From NCBI RefSeq assembly GCF_036373705.1, contig NC_089851.1, positions 59,441,350-59,505,349 of the forward strand: a stretch of DNA of 64,000 nt, written 5' to 3'. Numbering within the stretch: the stretch's first letter is position 1; every line of letters starts with the position of its first letter. Shown one piece after another: positions 45,277 to 56,146 of this stretch. This DNA comes from Amia ocellicauda (lineage: Eukaryota > Chordata > Actinopteri > Amiiformes > Amiidae). The notes under the pieces were generated by a model. It was not told where the DNA came from, did no database searches, and saw only the letters and a program-made list of their open reading frames with translations. The position numbers and the translations under genes were made by a program.

Positions 45277-47528
45277 ATGAATGGATGCGTTAAAGAGAGC
45301 GGCTGTGTTTTAGTATGTCAAGCAGAAATGCCTGTCCGTGATCTTTTTAGATGCAGATGCACACAGAGCACGCTAGAGGGGGAGTGGGTCAGGAATTGGA
45401 AAGGCGAGATTTGTTTTAGTCATGGGTCAAGACAGAGTGCAGGAGTTACAGTTTTATTTTCAGGGCATTTTAGATTAGTTTCTGTTTTAATGACTGAGGT
45501 GGTGGAAGGACGCCTGCTTGTTGTCAAGGCAGTAGTTGAGAGACGATTGTTTGTTTTTATAAATGTATATACACCAACAAATGGCAGGGAGAGAGCGGGG
45601 GGTTTAAAACAGCTTGACAATGACAATTATTGATTTTAATTGCACCCTGCATGACAAACTTGACAGGAACCACACTGAGCCGCACTCACAGTCTGCCAGG
45701 GAGATGAGGGGGCTGCAGGAGAGGCATGACCTGCAGGATGTGTGGAGGAGTTTGTATGGGGCAGAAAGGCAGTATAGCTGGTCGGAGGTGCGGGAGGACA
45801 CTCTCTCCCTATCCAGGCTTGATCAGATTTACACTGTACTCCAGTGAGGTGGATGAGCCTCAGACCAACATGCAGCATCTCCTTGGAGACCTGCCGCAGG
45901 TGCCGGAGGAGAAGCAGGCTGGGCTGGAGGGGGAGCTCACCCTGCAGGAGCTTACTGCTGCTCTTCATGGGTTGAGTACAAGGAAGGCCCAGGGCATTGA
46001 TGGCCTGCCAGTTGAGTTTTATAGCACCTTCTGGGGTCTGCTGGGGACTGACCTGCTGGCAGTGATGCAGGAGAGCATCCAGCAAGGGGCGCTGCAAGTG
46101 AGCTGCAGGCGTGCCCTCGTGGCACTGTTGCCCAAGAAGGATGACCTGTGCTAGAACTGAAGCTCCTCTCCAGAGTGATGGCCTGATCCATCTGATCCAC
46201 CCTGACCAGTCCTAGTGTGTGCCTGGTAGGTCCATACAGGACAACATCCTGTTCATTAGGCACATCATGGAGGTCTCCAGGCTGTTGGGGTTAAAGACTG
46301 GTCTCATTGCGCTGGACCAGGAAAAGGCTTTTGACCGGGTTAAGCACCAGTACCTGTGGCGGATGATGGAGGCTTTTGGGTTCAGCCCTGTTTTCATAGC
46401 CATGACCAGGGTGCTCTATGGTGACACTCAAAACATATTGAAAATCAATGTTGGCTTGAGCGCCCCCTTCAGGGTGTACAGGAGAATCTGGCAGGGCTGC
46501 CCCATGTTGGGATGCTCCACTCCATGGCCATTGAGCCCTTGCTGCAGGAGCTGCACAGAGTGGTGGGGGGGCTTTATGTCCCTCGCTGCCCGACACCCTT
46601 CCGCTTCTCTGCCTACGCTGATGATGTGGTGGTGCTGGTGGGGTGCGAGGGGGATGTGGACAGAATCAGCACCTCGCTCTGGGACTTAAACCAAAGTGAA
46701 CTGGTCCAAGAGCACGGGGTTGCTGCTGGGGGAGTTGGGGGGGCAGGGAGGCCTGCAACTCCCTGGAGGATTACAGTGGTGCAGAGGTGGTCTCAAGTAC
46801 TTGGGGGTGCACCTGGGGGATCAGGCCATGGAGCAGAGGAACTGGGAGGGGATGCCGGAGGGGCTGCGGGGGAGGCTCGGGCGATGGCGCTGGCTGCTCC
46901 CTCAGCGGTCTTCTTCTGGACTGGTCTGCACTGGCTGAGAAAGGGGCTACTATACCTGCCCCGTGAGGAGGGGGGGCAAGGGCTGGTGGACGTGGAGTGC
47001 AGGATGGCTGCTTTCCATCTGCAGTTCCTGCAGAAGCTGGTCTACGGGCCGAGCCTCCTGTCCTGGAGGCTGCTTACGTGGACCTTGCTCCGTCATGTGG
47101 GGACGCTGCAGGTGGACAGTGCAATGTCCCTGATGGACATTAGCAGGCTGGCAGCAGGCAACCTTCCTGGGTTCTACCGCAGTGTGTTGAGGGCCTGGCA
47201 GCTGCTCACAGCCTGACATGTGTACAGCTCCCTCATCCTGCACTGGCTGCTCCAGATGCCCATCATCTGGACCGGGGTGTTCCAGCTGCATGATCTGCTG
47301 GCTGGAGGATTGTGGACAGCCTGGAAGGGAAAATGGGTGTGCGCTCCCTGCGCTGGACAGGTATTCTGCTCGGCCGAGGCCGGTGCCACCCTGCCTTCTG
47401 AAGGGAAACTGCTGCTGAGGGAGTGTTTCCTCCAGCTCCAGACCCCAGAGCCCCTGTTCAAGTTCCCCAATTTGCTGGTTTCCCCCTTCCCTAAGGGTAT
47501 GATGGAGGCCTATCAGGGACCCTGTTGA
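45277..47528 (+). pseudogene. Tx1-clade LINE ORF2 (endonuclease and reverse transcriptase), broken
   Basis: The endonuclease part has ICFSHGSRQSAGVTVLFSG (45410-45465), VFINVYTPTNG, DFNCTLHDKLDRNHTEPH (about 45630) and LSLSRLDQIY. The RT part has TRKAQGIDGLPVEFY (about 45980), ALDQEKAFDRVKHQYLW (46300, block A), WQGCPM (block B, damaged) and SAYADDVVVLV (about 46612, catalytic YADD box). The thumb and C-terminal domain extend to about 47528. There are at least six frameshifts. The codon style is GC-rich, unlike the surroundings. It lies within the tRNA pseudogene cluster. The family copies itself by target-primed reverse transcription. Confidence 0.85.
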
Positions 47529-47629
47529 GGAGGGGTCCGCAGGAGTTGTCCCTGGATGGGGCCTGTGTGAAGGCCCGGCACCAAACGCAGCTCTTGCCGC
47601 TAACTGACATGCCCTGGAGGGACAGGCTG

Positions 47630-47670
47630 GGGTGGAGGGGGGGAAGGGGGGGAAGGGGGGGAAGGGGGAG
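47630..47670. repeat. G-rich (GGGGGGAA)n tract
   Basis: Three to four tandem GGGGGGGAA units downstream of the LINE ORF2. It could be part of the LINE 3' end, and in principle could form G-quadruplexes. Confidence 0.7.
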
Positions 47671-47856
47671 CCAGTATGGCACAGTGTGTATCAGCCACGG
47701 CTGAAAAGAGAGCTTGGGATCTGCAGTGGAGAGTGCTCCACGTTATCATTGCCATCAAGTACTTCCTGTTGCTAATTAACGTTGCACAGTGTGACATCAG
47801 TTTGCACACCTTTCTCTTTCTTGTTCTCAAGTCCTTTGTGTAGGCTTCCCCCACCA

Positions 47857-47931
47857 CTCCCCGGTCAATCCCCGGTCTCCCGCAAGGCAGGTAGACATAC
47901 TCACCACTATACTAATAAGGAGCTGCCCCTG
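47857..47931 (-). tRNA. tRNA-Asp-like, degenerate
   Basis: The minus strand starts TCCTTATTAGTATAGTGGTG and continues GAGTATGTCTACCTGCCTTG and CGGGAGACCGGGGATTGACC. The D arm is good. The anticodon GTC is disrupted (CTGCCTTGCGG) and the T loop lacks TTCGA. It is a pseudogene, paired head to head with the tRNA-Leu-like gene 188 bases away. Confidence 0.65.
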
Positions 47932-48118
47932 GTGCCCCTGCTGCCCCCACATCTTCCGCCACGTCCTTTTACGGTTCTAAATTTGTCAGAGCAAGGTGAG
48001 GGCAGCATCCCTGCCTCACCTGCCTACTTTATTCCACCTTGTGAGTGTCCTTCGGTCAGCTCAGGCTCCGGAAGGCAATCCTGGACCACTATTCGCATTC
48101 CTAGTACCCTGCCGAGTG

Positions 48119-48194
48119 GTCAGGATGTCCGAGCAGTCTAAGAGGCTGCGTTCATGTTGCAGTCTCCTCTGGAGTTCAAGTCCCACTTCTGACA
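48119..48194 (+). tRNA. tRNA-Leu-like, degenerate
   Basis: Matches tRNA-Leu: GTCAGGATGTCCGAGCAGTC, GCTGCGTTCATGTTGCAG, TCTCCTCTGGAG and AAGTCCCACTTCTGACA. The acceptor arm pairs fully (GTCAGGA with TTCTGAC, one G-T), but the anticodon reads CAT instead of CAG and the T arm has lost several bases before TTCAAGTCC. It is a pseudogene. The inverted counterpart of this Asp-Leu module is at 43910-44182. Confidence 0.65.
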
Positions 48195-48249
48195 TATCCA
48201 GTGTTCCTTTTTCCCTTCTTCAAACGTGTCAGCAGGAACACCTTTGTCT

Positions 48250-48302
48250 GTCTCTGTGGTGTAATTGATTAGCTGTTGACCTTTAGAATCCACCCAGGGA
48301 GG
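48250..48302 (+). tRNA. tRNA-Asn-like, internally deleted
   Basis: GTCTCTGTGGTGTAATTGAT and the 3' end AATCCACCCAGGGA match tRNA-Asn(GTT), but about 20 bases of the anticodon and variable region are gone. A TTTT follows at about 48310. It is a counterpart of the fuller copy at 50177-50250. Confidence 0.6.
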
Positions 48303-48477
48303 GCCCCCTTTTCCCCCCACCCCCTGTTATTATTTCTACTTCGGGTGGTCAGCTTGCCAGACTGCGGCTTTCCTTCAGCCACAGTAACCTTATGCTGCTT
48401 GCTGCGGACGGCCATCTTGCTAAAGTCTAAGGAGGTTTTAGAAGCTTCCTTTACATTGCCTAGATCAACATAAACCA

Positions 48478-48551
48478 AGGCACTTCTGGGATTCAGACCC
48501 AGAGTTTCCTGTTTACAATATAGGTGCTTCGACCAACTAAGCCACAGTGCC
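48478..48551 (-). tRNA. tRNA-Thr(TGT)-like, slightly degenerate
   Basis: The minus strand reads GGCACTGTGGCTTAGTTGGT, then ACCTATATTGTAAACAGGA with anticodon TGT, and TGGGTCTGAATCCCAG, ending GTGCCT. The T loop has CTGAAT for TCGAAT, and the anticodon stem has one mismatch. It could be inactive. Confidence 0.7.
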
Positions 48552-48989
48552 AGTACTCCCGTGTTCCCCAGTGCCTACACTCAAGGGTAAGGAGCAAAAC
48601 AAAACAAAACAAAACAAAGTGTGGATCCAGGCTGCAACAAATCCACACCCGACGCTGAGGTGCCGTGGAAATCATGGAAGTGTTGATTATAACATGTCCA
48701 TTATGGTCAAGACTTCCAAAGTGGGCGAAAGATTAATTTAACAGTCTTTTGTGCAATGAATCCACGGTTGAAGTATTCCCCCACCATGCCGTCTCATTTC
48801 TCCTGTTCCTCTTCCCTTTCTCCTTTTATATCCGTTCCATAAATTAGGTCATCTGTAGTTCACCACATCCTCACCTGGAACCATATATGCACAACAGCAC
48901 CAGCAGGGGATAGTGGTCACCACAATACACACTCAAAACACAACAAATAGAAAGCACAAGCTTCACAAGGTGCACATAAAGCCCACCTA

Positions 48990-49066
48990 AGGCACTGCTG
49001 GGATTCAAACCCAGGATCTCCTGTTTGCTAAACATGCACTTTAACCAACTAAGCCAAGATGCTGCC
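48990..49066 (-). tRNA. tRNA-Thr-like, degenerate
   Basis: The minus strand has GGCAGCATCTTGGCTTAGTT (three extra bases before the D arm), CATGTTTAGCAAACAGG (the anticodon position reads AGC) and CCTGGGTTTGAATCCCAG. The acceptor is imperfect. It is a pseudogene related to the Thr copies at 48478 and 50415. Confidence 0.6.
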
Positions 49067-49069
49067 AAT

Positions 49070-50080
49070 AGTAGCAGAATAGCAGATCACGGACCACTGT
49101 CAATCAGATGCTTGCCTTGCCGTCCATCCTTCCATCCATCTATCTATCTATCTATGACTCTCGATATCTAACTCTCTTGCTTGCTATCGCTCCCCCAATG
49201 GTCAGTAGCATAGTAGCATGACATCAGATCCTGGACCACTGTCAATCAGATGCTTGCCTTGCCGTCCATCCATCCATCTATCTATCTATCTATGACTCTC
49301 GATATCTAACTCTCTTGCTTGCTATCGCTCCCCCAATGGTCAGTAGCATAGTAGCATAACAGCAGATCACGGACCACTGTCAATCAGATGCATGCTTGAT
49401 TTGCCGTCCATCCATCCATCTATCTATCTATCTATCTATGACTCTCGATATCTAACTCTTTTGCTGGCTATCGCTCCCCCAATGGTCAGTAGCATAGTAG
49501 CATAACAGCAGATCACGGACCACTGTCAATCAGATGCTTGCCTTGCCGTCCATCCATCTATTTATCTAGCTAGCTATCTATCTATGACTCTCGATATCTA
49601 ACTCTCTTGCTTGCTATCGCTCCCCCAATGGTCAGTAGCATAGTAGCATAACAGCAGATCACGGACCACTGTCAATCAGATGCTTGCCTTGCCGTCCATC
49701 CTTCCATCCATCTATCTATCTATCTATGACTCTCGATATCTAACTCTTTTGCTTGCTATCGCTCCCCCAATGGTCAGTAGCATAGTAGCATGACATCAGA
49801 TCATGGACCACTGTCAATCAGATGCTTGCCTTGCCGTCCATCCATCCATCCATCTATCTATCTATGACTCTCGATATCTAACTCTCTTGCTTGCTATCGC
49901 TCCCCCAATGGTCAGTAGCATAGTAGCATAACAGCAGATCACGGACCACTGTCAATCAGATGCTTGCCTTGCCGTCCATCCATCTATCTATATATCTATC
50001 TATCTATCTAGCTAGCTATCTATCTATGACTCTCGATATCTAACTCTCTTGCTTGCTATCGCTCCCCCAATGGTCACGTA
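49070..50080. repeat. minisatellite, about 140-bp unit, 7 copies
   Basis: The unit contains GGACCACTGTCAATCAGATG (at about 49092, 49229, 49371, 49517, 49662, 49804, 49938), a CCATCTATC microsatellite of variable length, GACTCTCGATATCTAACTCT and CGCTCCCCCAATGGTCAGTA. Spacing of 134-146 bp follows the CTAT repeat length. There is no tRNA in the unit. Confidence 0.9.
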
Positions 50081-50176
50081 TGTTGCATTCAACGACAAAG
50101 AAAATCGTGTGCTGGAAATGATTTCTGGCAACTGTGAAGGAACTGCACGACTGCAGCAACCGCAACACCTCCGTCT

Positions 50177-50250
50177 GTCTCTGTGGCGCAATCGGTCAGC
50201 GCTTTCGGCTGTTAACTGTAAGGATGGTGGTTCGAATCCACCGAGGGAAG
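50177..50250 (+). tRNA. tRNA-Asn(GTT)-like gene
   Basis: GTCTCTGTGGCGCAATCGGT (A box intact), the anticodon loop region CGGCTGTTAACTGTAAG with anticodon GTT, and the T arm GGTGGTTCGAATCCACC (B box intact). The acceptor 3' side (GAGGGAA) leaves mismatches at both ends, and the anticodon stem is weakened by ACTGTAAG. A TTTT terminator lies about 10 bases downstream (50259). It is transcribable in principle, but charging is doubtful. Confidence 0.75.
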
Positions 50251-50414
50251 GCCCACTTTTCCCCCCGCCCCTTGTTATTGTTTCTACTTCTGGCGGTCAG
50301 CTTGCCAGACTGCGTCTACAGTAACCTTAAGCTGCTTGCTGCGGACGGCCATCTTGCAAAAGTGCATGGAGCGTTTAGAAACTTCCTTTCCATTGTCTAG
50401 GCCAACATAAACCA

Positions 50415-50488
50415 AGGCACTGCTGGGAGTCGAACCCAGGGTTTCCTGTTTACAAGACAGGTGCTTTGACCAACTAAGCCACGGTGCC
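50415..50488 (-). tRNA. tRNA-Thr(TGT) gene, nearly intact
   Basis: The minus strand reads GGCACCGTGGCTTAGTTGGT, the anticodon arm CCTGTCTTGTAAACAGG (TGT, T33 present) and the T arm CTGGGTTCGACTCCCAG, with acceptor CAGTGCC and T as discriminator. Only one acceptor pair is mismatched (C6-A67). The A and B boxes are intact. A TTTT lies about 60 bases downstream. It is the best-preserved tRNA of this mixed cluster and could be functional. Confidence 0.85.
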
Positions 50489-50521
50489 AGGACTCTCCCA
50501 TTCCCCAGTGCCTACACTCAG

Positions 50522-50632
50522 GCGTAAGGAACAAACCAAAACAAACCAAAGCAAACCAAACCAAAACAAAACAAAACAAAACAAAACAAAACAAAACAAA
50601 ACAAAACAAAACAAAACAAAACAAAACAAAAT
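50522..50632. repeat. (AAAAC)n microsatellite
   Basis: Pentanucleotide repeats, irregular at the start (AAACC) and regular later. A shorter AAAAC tract at 48595-48618 sits at the same place relative to the other tRNA-Thr copy. Confidence 0.95.
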
Positions 50633-51495
50633 CTGGATGCAGGCTGCAACAAAGGAAGCACACAGAGGTGAAAACGTAAGGTTGACGGGAGCAACAAGCT
50701 CCCTGTTGCGACAGTCCAGGTGCGGCAATGGGAATTGGACGTTGGCCGTTAGGTGCGCGTAGCACGTGTCCTTTGGGTTCTGGTTCTTCTTTACAAACCG
50801 GCGTCTGTCCAGTTGGCTTTCCGGATCATTACGTCCTCTGATGGCTTTACGATAAGCCTATCTTGCTAAAAGTGATGGTCGACGAAGCGGAAGCGCAAGC
50901 TTCGCAAGGGGCACACAAAGCCCGCCTAAGGCACCACTGGGATTTGAGCACTGAGAGCATGGTTCAGCAGGACCCGCAAACAACTGAAAAGAATGTCTCT
51001 CCTTTGGTGCAGCTCAAGTGTACAGGTTCAACAAAGGTCTCCATAACAAGCCGGCAAACCACATTTCGTGCTCCTATTCCTCCTCAACAACAACAACGAA
51101 CTTGTAAAATACACATTTTCTTTAAAGAAAACAAAACACACAGATGACAGTCTGATTTCCCATCAGCTATACAGGCAACAGTATCTGAGGTCGATAGCTG
51201 AAAAGAATGCCTCTCCTTTGGTGCAGCTCAAGTGTACAGGTTCAACAAAGGTCTCCATAACAAGCCGGCAAACCACATTTCGTGCTCCTCCTCCTCCTCA
51301 ACAACAACAACGAACTTGTAAAATACACATTTTCTTTAAAGAAAACAAAACACACAGATGAAAGTCTGATTTCCTATCAGCTACACAGCCAACAGTATCT
51401 GAGGTCGAAAGACCTCCCTGGTGCAGAGGAGCCCAGAAGCCAACCGTCAAGAGAGAACGAACGAACAGTTCAGTGACTACAAAGCGGGGCCAAGC

Positions 51496-51567
51496 GGGCT
51501 CATCCAGGAGTTGAACCCGGGACCTCTCGCACCCGAAACGAGAATCATACCACTAGACCGACGAGCC
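51496..51567 (-). tRNA. tRNA-Pro(CGG)
   Basis: First tRNA of the array. The anticodon arm is CTCGT-TTCGGGT-GCGAG with T33 and anticodon CGG. The acceptor GGCTCGT pairs with ATGAGCC with one wobble, and the T arm has one G-T. It is the only CGG copy in the window and could be functional. Confidence 0.8.
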
Positions 51568-52081
51568 AAGTTAACAGACAGTGTCGCAGTTTCTGCTGGG
51601 CAAGCGTGTAACTGCTTGGGGCAGACCGGGTGACCTACGCTTACTGAATGATAGCATGGACAGTAGCGCTGAAGTGTCTTTCCAGAACGGTAACCGTATC
51701 CCCAGTGAGACAGCACTGAGAGCATGGTTCAGCAGGCCCGCAAACAACTGAAAAGAATGCCTCTCCTTCGGTGCAGCTCAGGAGTACACGTTCAGCAAAG
51801 GTCTCCATAACAAGCCGGCAAACCACATTTCGTCCTCCTCCTCCTCAACAACACACTACATGTCCTCCTCCTACTCAACAACAACAACAACAACAACTAA
51901 CTTGTAAAATACACATTTTCTTTAAAGAAAACAAAACACACAGATGACAGTCTGATTTCCCATCACCTACACAGGCAACAGTATCTGAGGTCGATAGCCC
52001 TCCCTCGTGCAGAGGAGCCCAGAAGCCAGCCTTTAAGAGCAAACGAACGAACACTTCGGTGACTGCAAAGTGGGGCCAAGT

Positions 52082-52153
52082 GGGCTCGTCCTGGAGTTGA
52101 ACCCAGGGCCTCTCACACCCTCAGCAAGAATCATACCCCTAGACCAACGAGCC
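52082..52153 (-). tRNA. tRNA-Pro(AGG)-like, G33
   Basis: Cloverleaf of Pro type with anticodon loop TGAGGGT: anticodon AGG, but G in place of the universal T33. The T stem has one mismatch. It is probably not a working tRNA. Confidence 0.7.
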
Positions 52154-52667
52154 AAGTTAACAGACAATGTCACAGTTTCTGCTGGGCAAGTGTGTAACTG
52201 CTTGGGGCAGACCGGGAGACCTACGCTCACTGACTGATAGCATGGACTGTAGCGCTGACGTGTCTTTCCAGAATGGTAACGCCATCCCCAGTGAGATAGC
52301 ACTGAGAGCATGGTTCAGCAGGCCCGCAAACAACTGAAAAGAATGCCTCTCCTTTGGTGCAGCTCAGGAGTACACGTTCAGCAAAGGTCTCCATAACAAG
52401 CCGGCAAACCACATTTCGTCCTCCTCCTCCTCAACAACACACTACATGTCCTCCTCCTCCTCAACAACAACAACAACAACAACGAACTTGTAAAATACAC
52501 ATTTTCTTTAAAGAAAACAAAACACACAGATGACAGTCTGATTTCCCATCACCTACACAGGCAACAGTATCTGAGGTCGATAGTCCTCCCTTGTGCAGAG
52601 GAGCCCAGAAGCCAGCCTTCAAGAGCAAACGAACGAACACTTCGGTGACTGCAAAGTGGGGCCAAGT

Positions 52668-52739
52668 GGGCTCGTCCTGGAGTTAAACCCAGGGCCTCTC
52701 ACACCCTCAGCAAGAATCATACCCCTAGACCAACGAGCC
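52668..52739 (-). tRNA. tRNA-Pro(AGG)-like, G33
   Basis: Same loop TGAGGGT; in addition the T loop reads TTTAACT, losing C56. Confidence 0.65.
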
Positions 52740-53217
52740 AAGTTAACAGACAGTCTCACAGTTTCTGCTGGGCCAGTGCGTAACTGCTTGGGGCAGACCG
52801 GGAGACCTACGCTCACTGACTGATAGCATGGACTGTAGCGCTGACGTGTCTTTCCAGAATGGTAACGCCATCCCCAGTGAGATAGCACTGAGAGCATGGT
52901 TCAGCAGGCCCGCAAACAACTGAAAAGAATGCCTCTCCTTTGGTGCAGCTCAGGTGTACAGGTTCAACAAAGGTCTCCATAACAAGCCGGCAAACCACAT
53001 TTCGTGCTCCTCCTCCTCCTCAACAACAACAACGAACTTGTAAAATACACATTTTCTATAAAGAAAACAAAACACACAGATGACAGTCTGATTTCCCATC
53101 AGCTACACAGCCAACAGTATCTGAGGTCGAAAGACCTCCCTGGTGCAGAGGAGCCCAGAAGCCAGCCTTCAAGAGCAAATGAACGAACACTTCGGTGACT
53201 GCAAAGTGGGGCCAAGT

Positions 53218-53289
53218 GGGCTCGTCCTGGAGTTGAACCCAGGGCCTCTCACAGCCTCAGCAAGAACCATACCCCTAGACCAACAAGCC
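53218..53289 (-). tRNA. tRNA-Pro(AGG)-like, G33
   Basis: Loop TGAGGCT, acceptor GGCTTGT (one change) and a D-arm change. It is more degenerate than its neighbours. Confidence 0.65.
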
Positions 53290-53797
53290 AAGTTATCTGA
53301 CAGTGTCGCAGTTTCTGCTGGGCAAGCGCGTAACTGCTTGGGGCAGACCGGGAGACCTACGGTCACTGACTGATAGCATGGACTGTAGCGCTGAAGTGTC
53401 GTTCCAGAACGGTAACCGTATCCCCAGTGAGACAGCGCTGAGAGCATGGTTCAGCAGGCCCGCAAACAACTGAAAAGAATGCCTCTCCTTTGGTGCAGCT
53501 CAGGAGTACACGTTCAGCAAAGGTCTCCATAACAAGCCGGCAAACCACATTTCGTCCTCCTCCTCCTCAACAACACACTACATGTCCTCCTCATCCTCAA
53601 CAACAACAACAACGAACTTGTAAAATACACATTTTCTTTAAAGAAAACAAAACACACAGATGACAGTCTGATTTCCCATCACCTACACAGGCAACAGTAT
53701 CTGAGGTCGATAGCCTTCCCTTGTGCAGAGGAGCCCAGAAGCCAGCCTTCAAGAGCAAACGAACGAACACTTCGGTGACTGCAAAGTGGGGCCAAGT

Positions 53798-53869
53798 GGG
53801 CTCGTCCTGGAGTTGAACCCAGGGCCTCTCACACCCTCAGCAAGAATCATACCCCTAGACCAACGAGCC
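53798..53869 (-). tRNA. tRNA-Pro(AGG)-like, G33
   Basis: Loop TGAGGGT, acceptor arm fully paired, T stem with one mismatch. Confidence 0.7.
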
Positions 53870-54347
53870 AAATTAACACACAGTGTCACAGTTTCTGCTG
53901 GGCAAGTGCGTAACTGCTTGGGGCAGACCGGGAGACCTACGCTCACTGACTGATAGCATGGACTGTAGCGCTGACGTGTCTTTCCAGAATGGTAACGCCA
54001 TCCCCAGTGAGTTAGCACTGAGAGCATGGTTCAGCAGGCCCGCAAACAACTGAAAAGAATGCCTCTCCTTTGGTGCAGCTCAGGTGTACAGGTTCAACAA
54101 AGGTCTCCATAACAAGCCGGCAAACCACATTTCGTGCTCCTCCTCCTCCTCAACAACAACAACGAACTTGTAAAATACACATTTTCTTTAAAGAAAACAA
54201 AACACACAGATGACAGTCTGATTTCCCATCAGCTACACAGCCAAAAGTATCAGAGGTCGAAAGACCTCCCTGGTGCAGAGGAGCCCAGAAGCCAACCATC
54301 GAGAGAGAACAAACGAAAGCTTCAGAGAGTGCAAAGCAGGGCCAAGC

Positions 54348-54419
54348 GGGCTCGTCCGGGAGTTGAACCCGGGACCTCTCGCACCCAAAGCGAGAATCAT
54401 ACCCCTAGACCAACGAGCT
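54348..54419 (-). tRNA. tRNA-Pro(TGG), first base changed
   Basis: Loop TTTGGGT (anticodon TGG, T33 present), T arm fully paired. Base 1 is A instead of G, breaking the first acceptor pair. Confidence 0.8.
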
Positions 54420-54927
54420 AAGTTATCTGACAGTGTCACAGTTTCTGCTGGGCAAGCGCGTAACTGCTTGGGGCAGACCGGGAGACCTACGGTCACTGAC
54501 TGATAGCATGGACTGTAGCGCTGAAGTGTCGTTCCAGAACGGTAACCGTATCCCCAGTGAGACAGCACTGAGAGCATGGTTCAGCAGGCCCGCAAACAAC
54601 TGAAAAGAATGCCTCTCCTTTGGTGCAGCTCAGGAGTACACGTTCAGCAAAGGTCTCCATAACAAGCCGGCAAACCACATTTCGTCCTCCTCCTCCTCAA
54701 CAACACACTACATGTCCTCCTCCTCCTCAACAACAACAACAACGAACTTGTAAAATACACATTTTCTTTAAAGAAAACAAAACACACAGATGACAGTCTG
54801 ATTTCCCATCACCTACACAGGCAACAGTATCTGAGGTCGATAGCCTTCCCTTGTGCAGAGGAGCCCAGAAGCCAGCCTTCAAGAGCAAACAAACGAACGC
54901 TTCAGAGAGTGCAAAGCAGGGCCAAGC

Positions 54928-54999
54928 GGGCTCGTCCGGGAGTTGAACCCGGGACCTCTCGCACCCAAAGCGAGAATCATACCCCTAGACCAACGAGCC
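54928..54999 (-). tRNA. tRNA-Pro(TGG), intact
   Basis: All four arms pair: GGCTCGT/ACGAGCC, CTCGC-TTTGGGT-GCGAG and CCGGG-TTCAACT-CCCGG. By eye it matches vertebrate tRNA-Pro(TGG) at all positions but about one. It is likely functional if transcribed. Confidence 0.9.
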
Positions 55000-55477
55000 A
55001 AGTTATCTGACAGTGTCACAGTTTCTGCTGGGCAAGTGCGTAACTGCTTGGGGCAGACCGGGAGACCTACGGTCACTGACTGATAGCATGGACTGTAGCG
55101 CTGACGTGTCTTTCCAGAATGGTAACGCCATCCCCAGTGAGATAGCACTGAGAGCATGGTTCAGCAGGCCCGCAAACAACTGAAAAGAATGCCTCTCCTT
55201 TGGTGCAGCTCAGGTGTACAGGTTCAACAAAGGTCTCCATAACAAGCCGGCAAACCACATTTCGTGCTCCTCCTCCTCCTCAACAACAACAACGAACTTG
55301 TAAAATACACATTTTCTTTAAAGAAAACAAAACACACAGATGACAGTCTGATTTCCCATCAGCTACACAGCCAAAAGTATCTGAGGTCAAAAGACCTCCC
55401 TGGTGCAGAGGAGCCCAGAAGCCAACCATCGAGAGAGAACAAACGAACGCTTCAGAGAGTGCAAAGCAGGGCCAAGC

Positions 55478-55549
55478 GGGCTCGTCCGGGAGTTGAACCC
55501 GGGACCTCTCGCACCCAAAGCGAGAATCATACCCCTAGACCAACGAGCT
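55478..55549 (-). tRNA. tRNA-Pro(TGG), first base changed
   Basis: As the copy at 54348, with A at base 1; otherwise intact. Confidence 0.8.
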
Positions 55550-55858
55550 AAGTTATCTGACAGTGTCACAGTTTCTGCTGGGCAAGCGCGTAACTGCTTG
55601 GGGCAGACCGGGAGACCTACGGTCACTGACTGATAGCATGGACTGTAGCGCTGAAGTGTCGTTCCAGAACGGTAACCGTATCCCCAGTGAGACAGCACTG
55701 AGAGCATGGTTCAGCAGGCCCGCAAACAACTGAAAAGAATGCCTCTCCTTTGGTGCAGCTCAGGAGTACACGTTCAGCAAAGGTCTCCATAACAAGCCGG
55801 CAAACCACATTTCGTCCTCCTCCTCCTCAACAACACACTACATGTCCTCCTCCTCCTC

Positions 55859-55890
<32 letters not shown>

Positions 55891-56074
55891 CGAACTTGTA
55901 AAAACACATTTTCTTTAAAGAAAACAAAACACACAGATGGCAGTCTGACTTCCCATCACCTACACAGCCAATAGTATCTGAGGTTGAAAGACCTCCCTGG
56001 TGCAGAGGAGCCCAGAAGCCAAACATCGAGAGAGAACAAACGAACGCTTCAGAGAATGCAAAGCGGGGCCAAGC

Positions 56075-56146
56075 GGGCTCGTCCAGGAGTTGAACCCGGG
56101 ACCTCTCGCACCCAAAGCGAGAATCATACCCCTAGACCAACGAGCC
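56075..56146 (-). tRNA. tRNA-Pro(TGG), T-stem change
   Basis: Loop TTTGGGT, acceptor intact, one T-stem pair weakened (GTCCAGGAG in place of GTCCGGGAG on the plus strand). Confidence 0.8.

Noticed and set aside
45604-47470. Minus-strand ORFs of up to 153 residues opposite the LINE ORF2
   Set aside because: The plus strand carries clear endonuclease and RT motifs; the antisense frames are GC-rich shadows.
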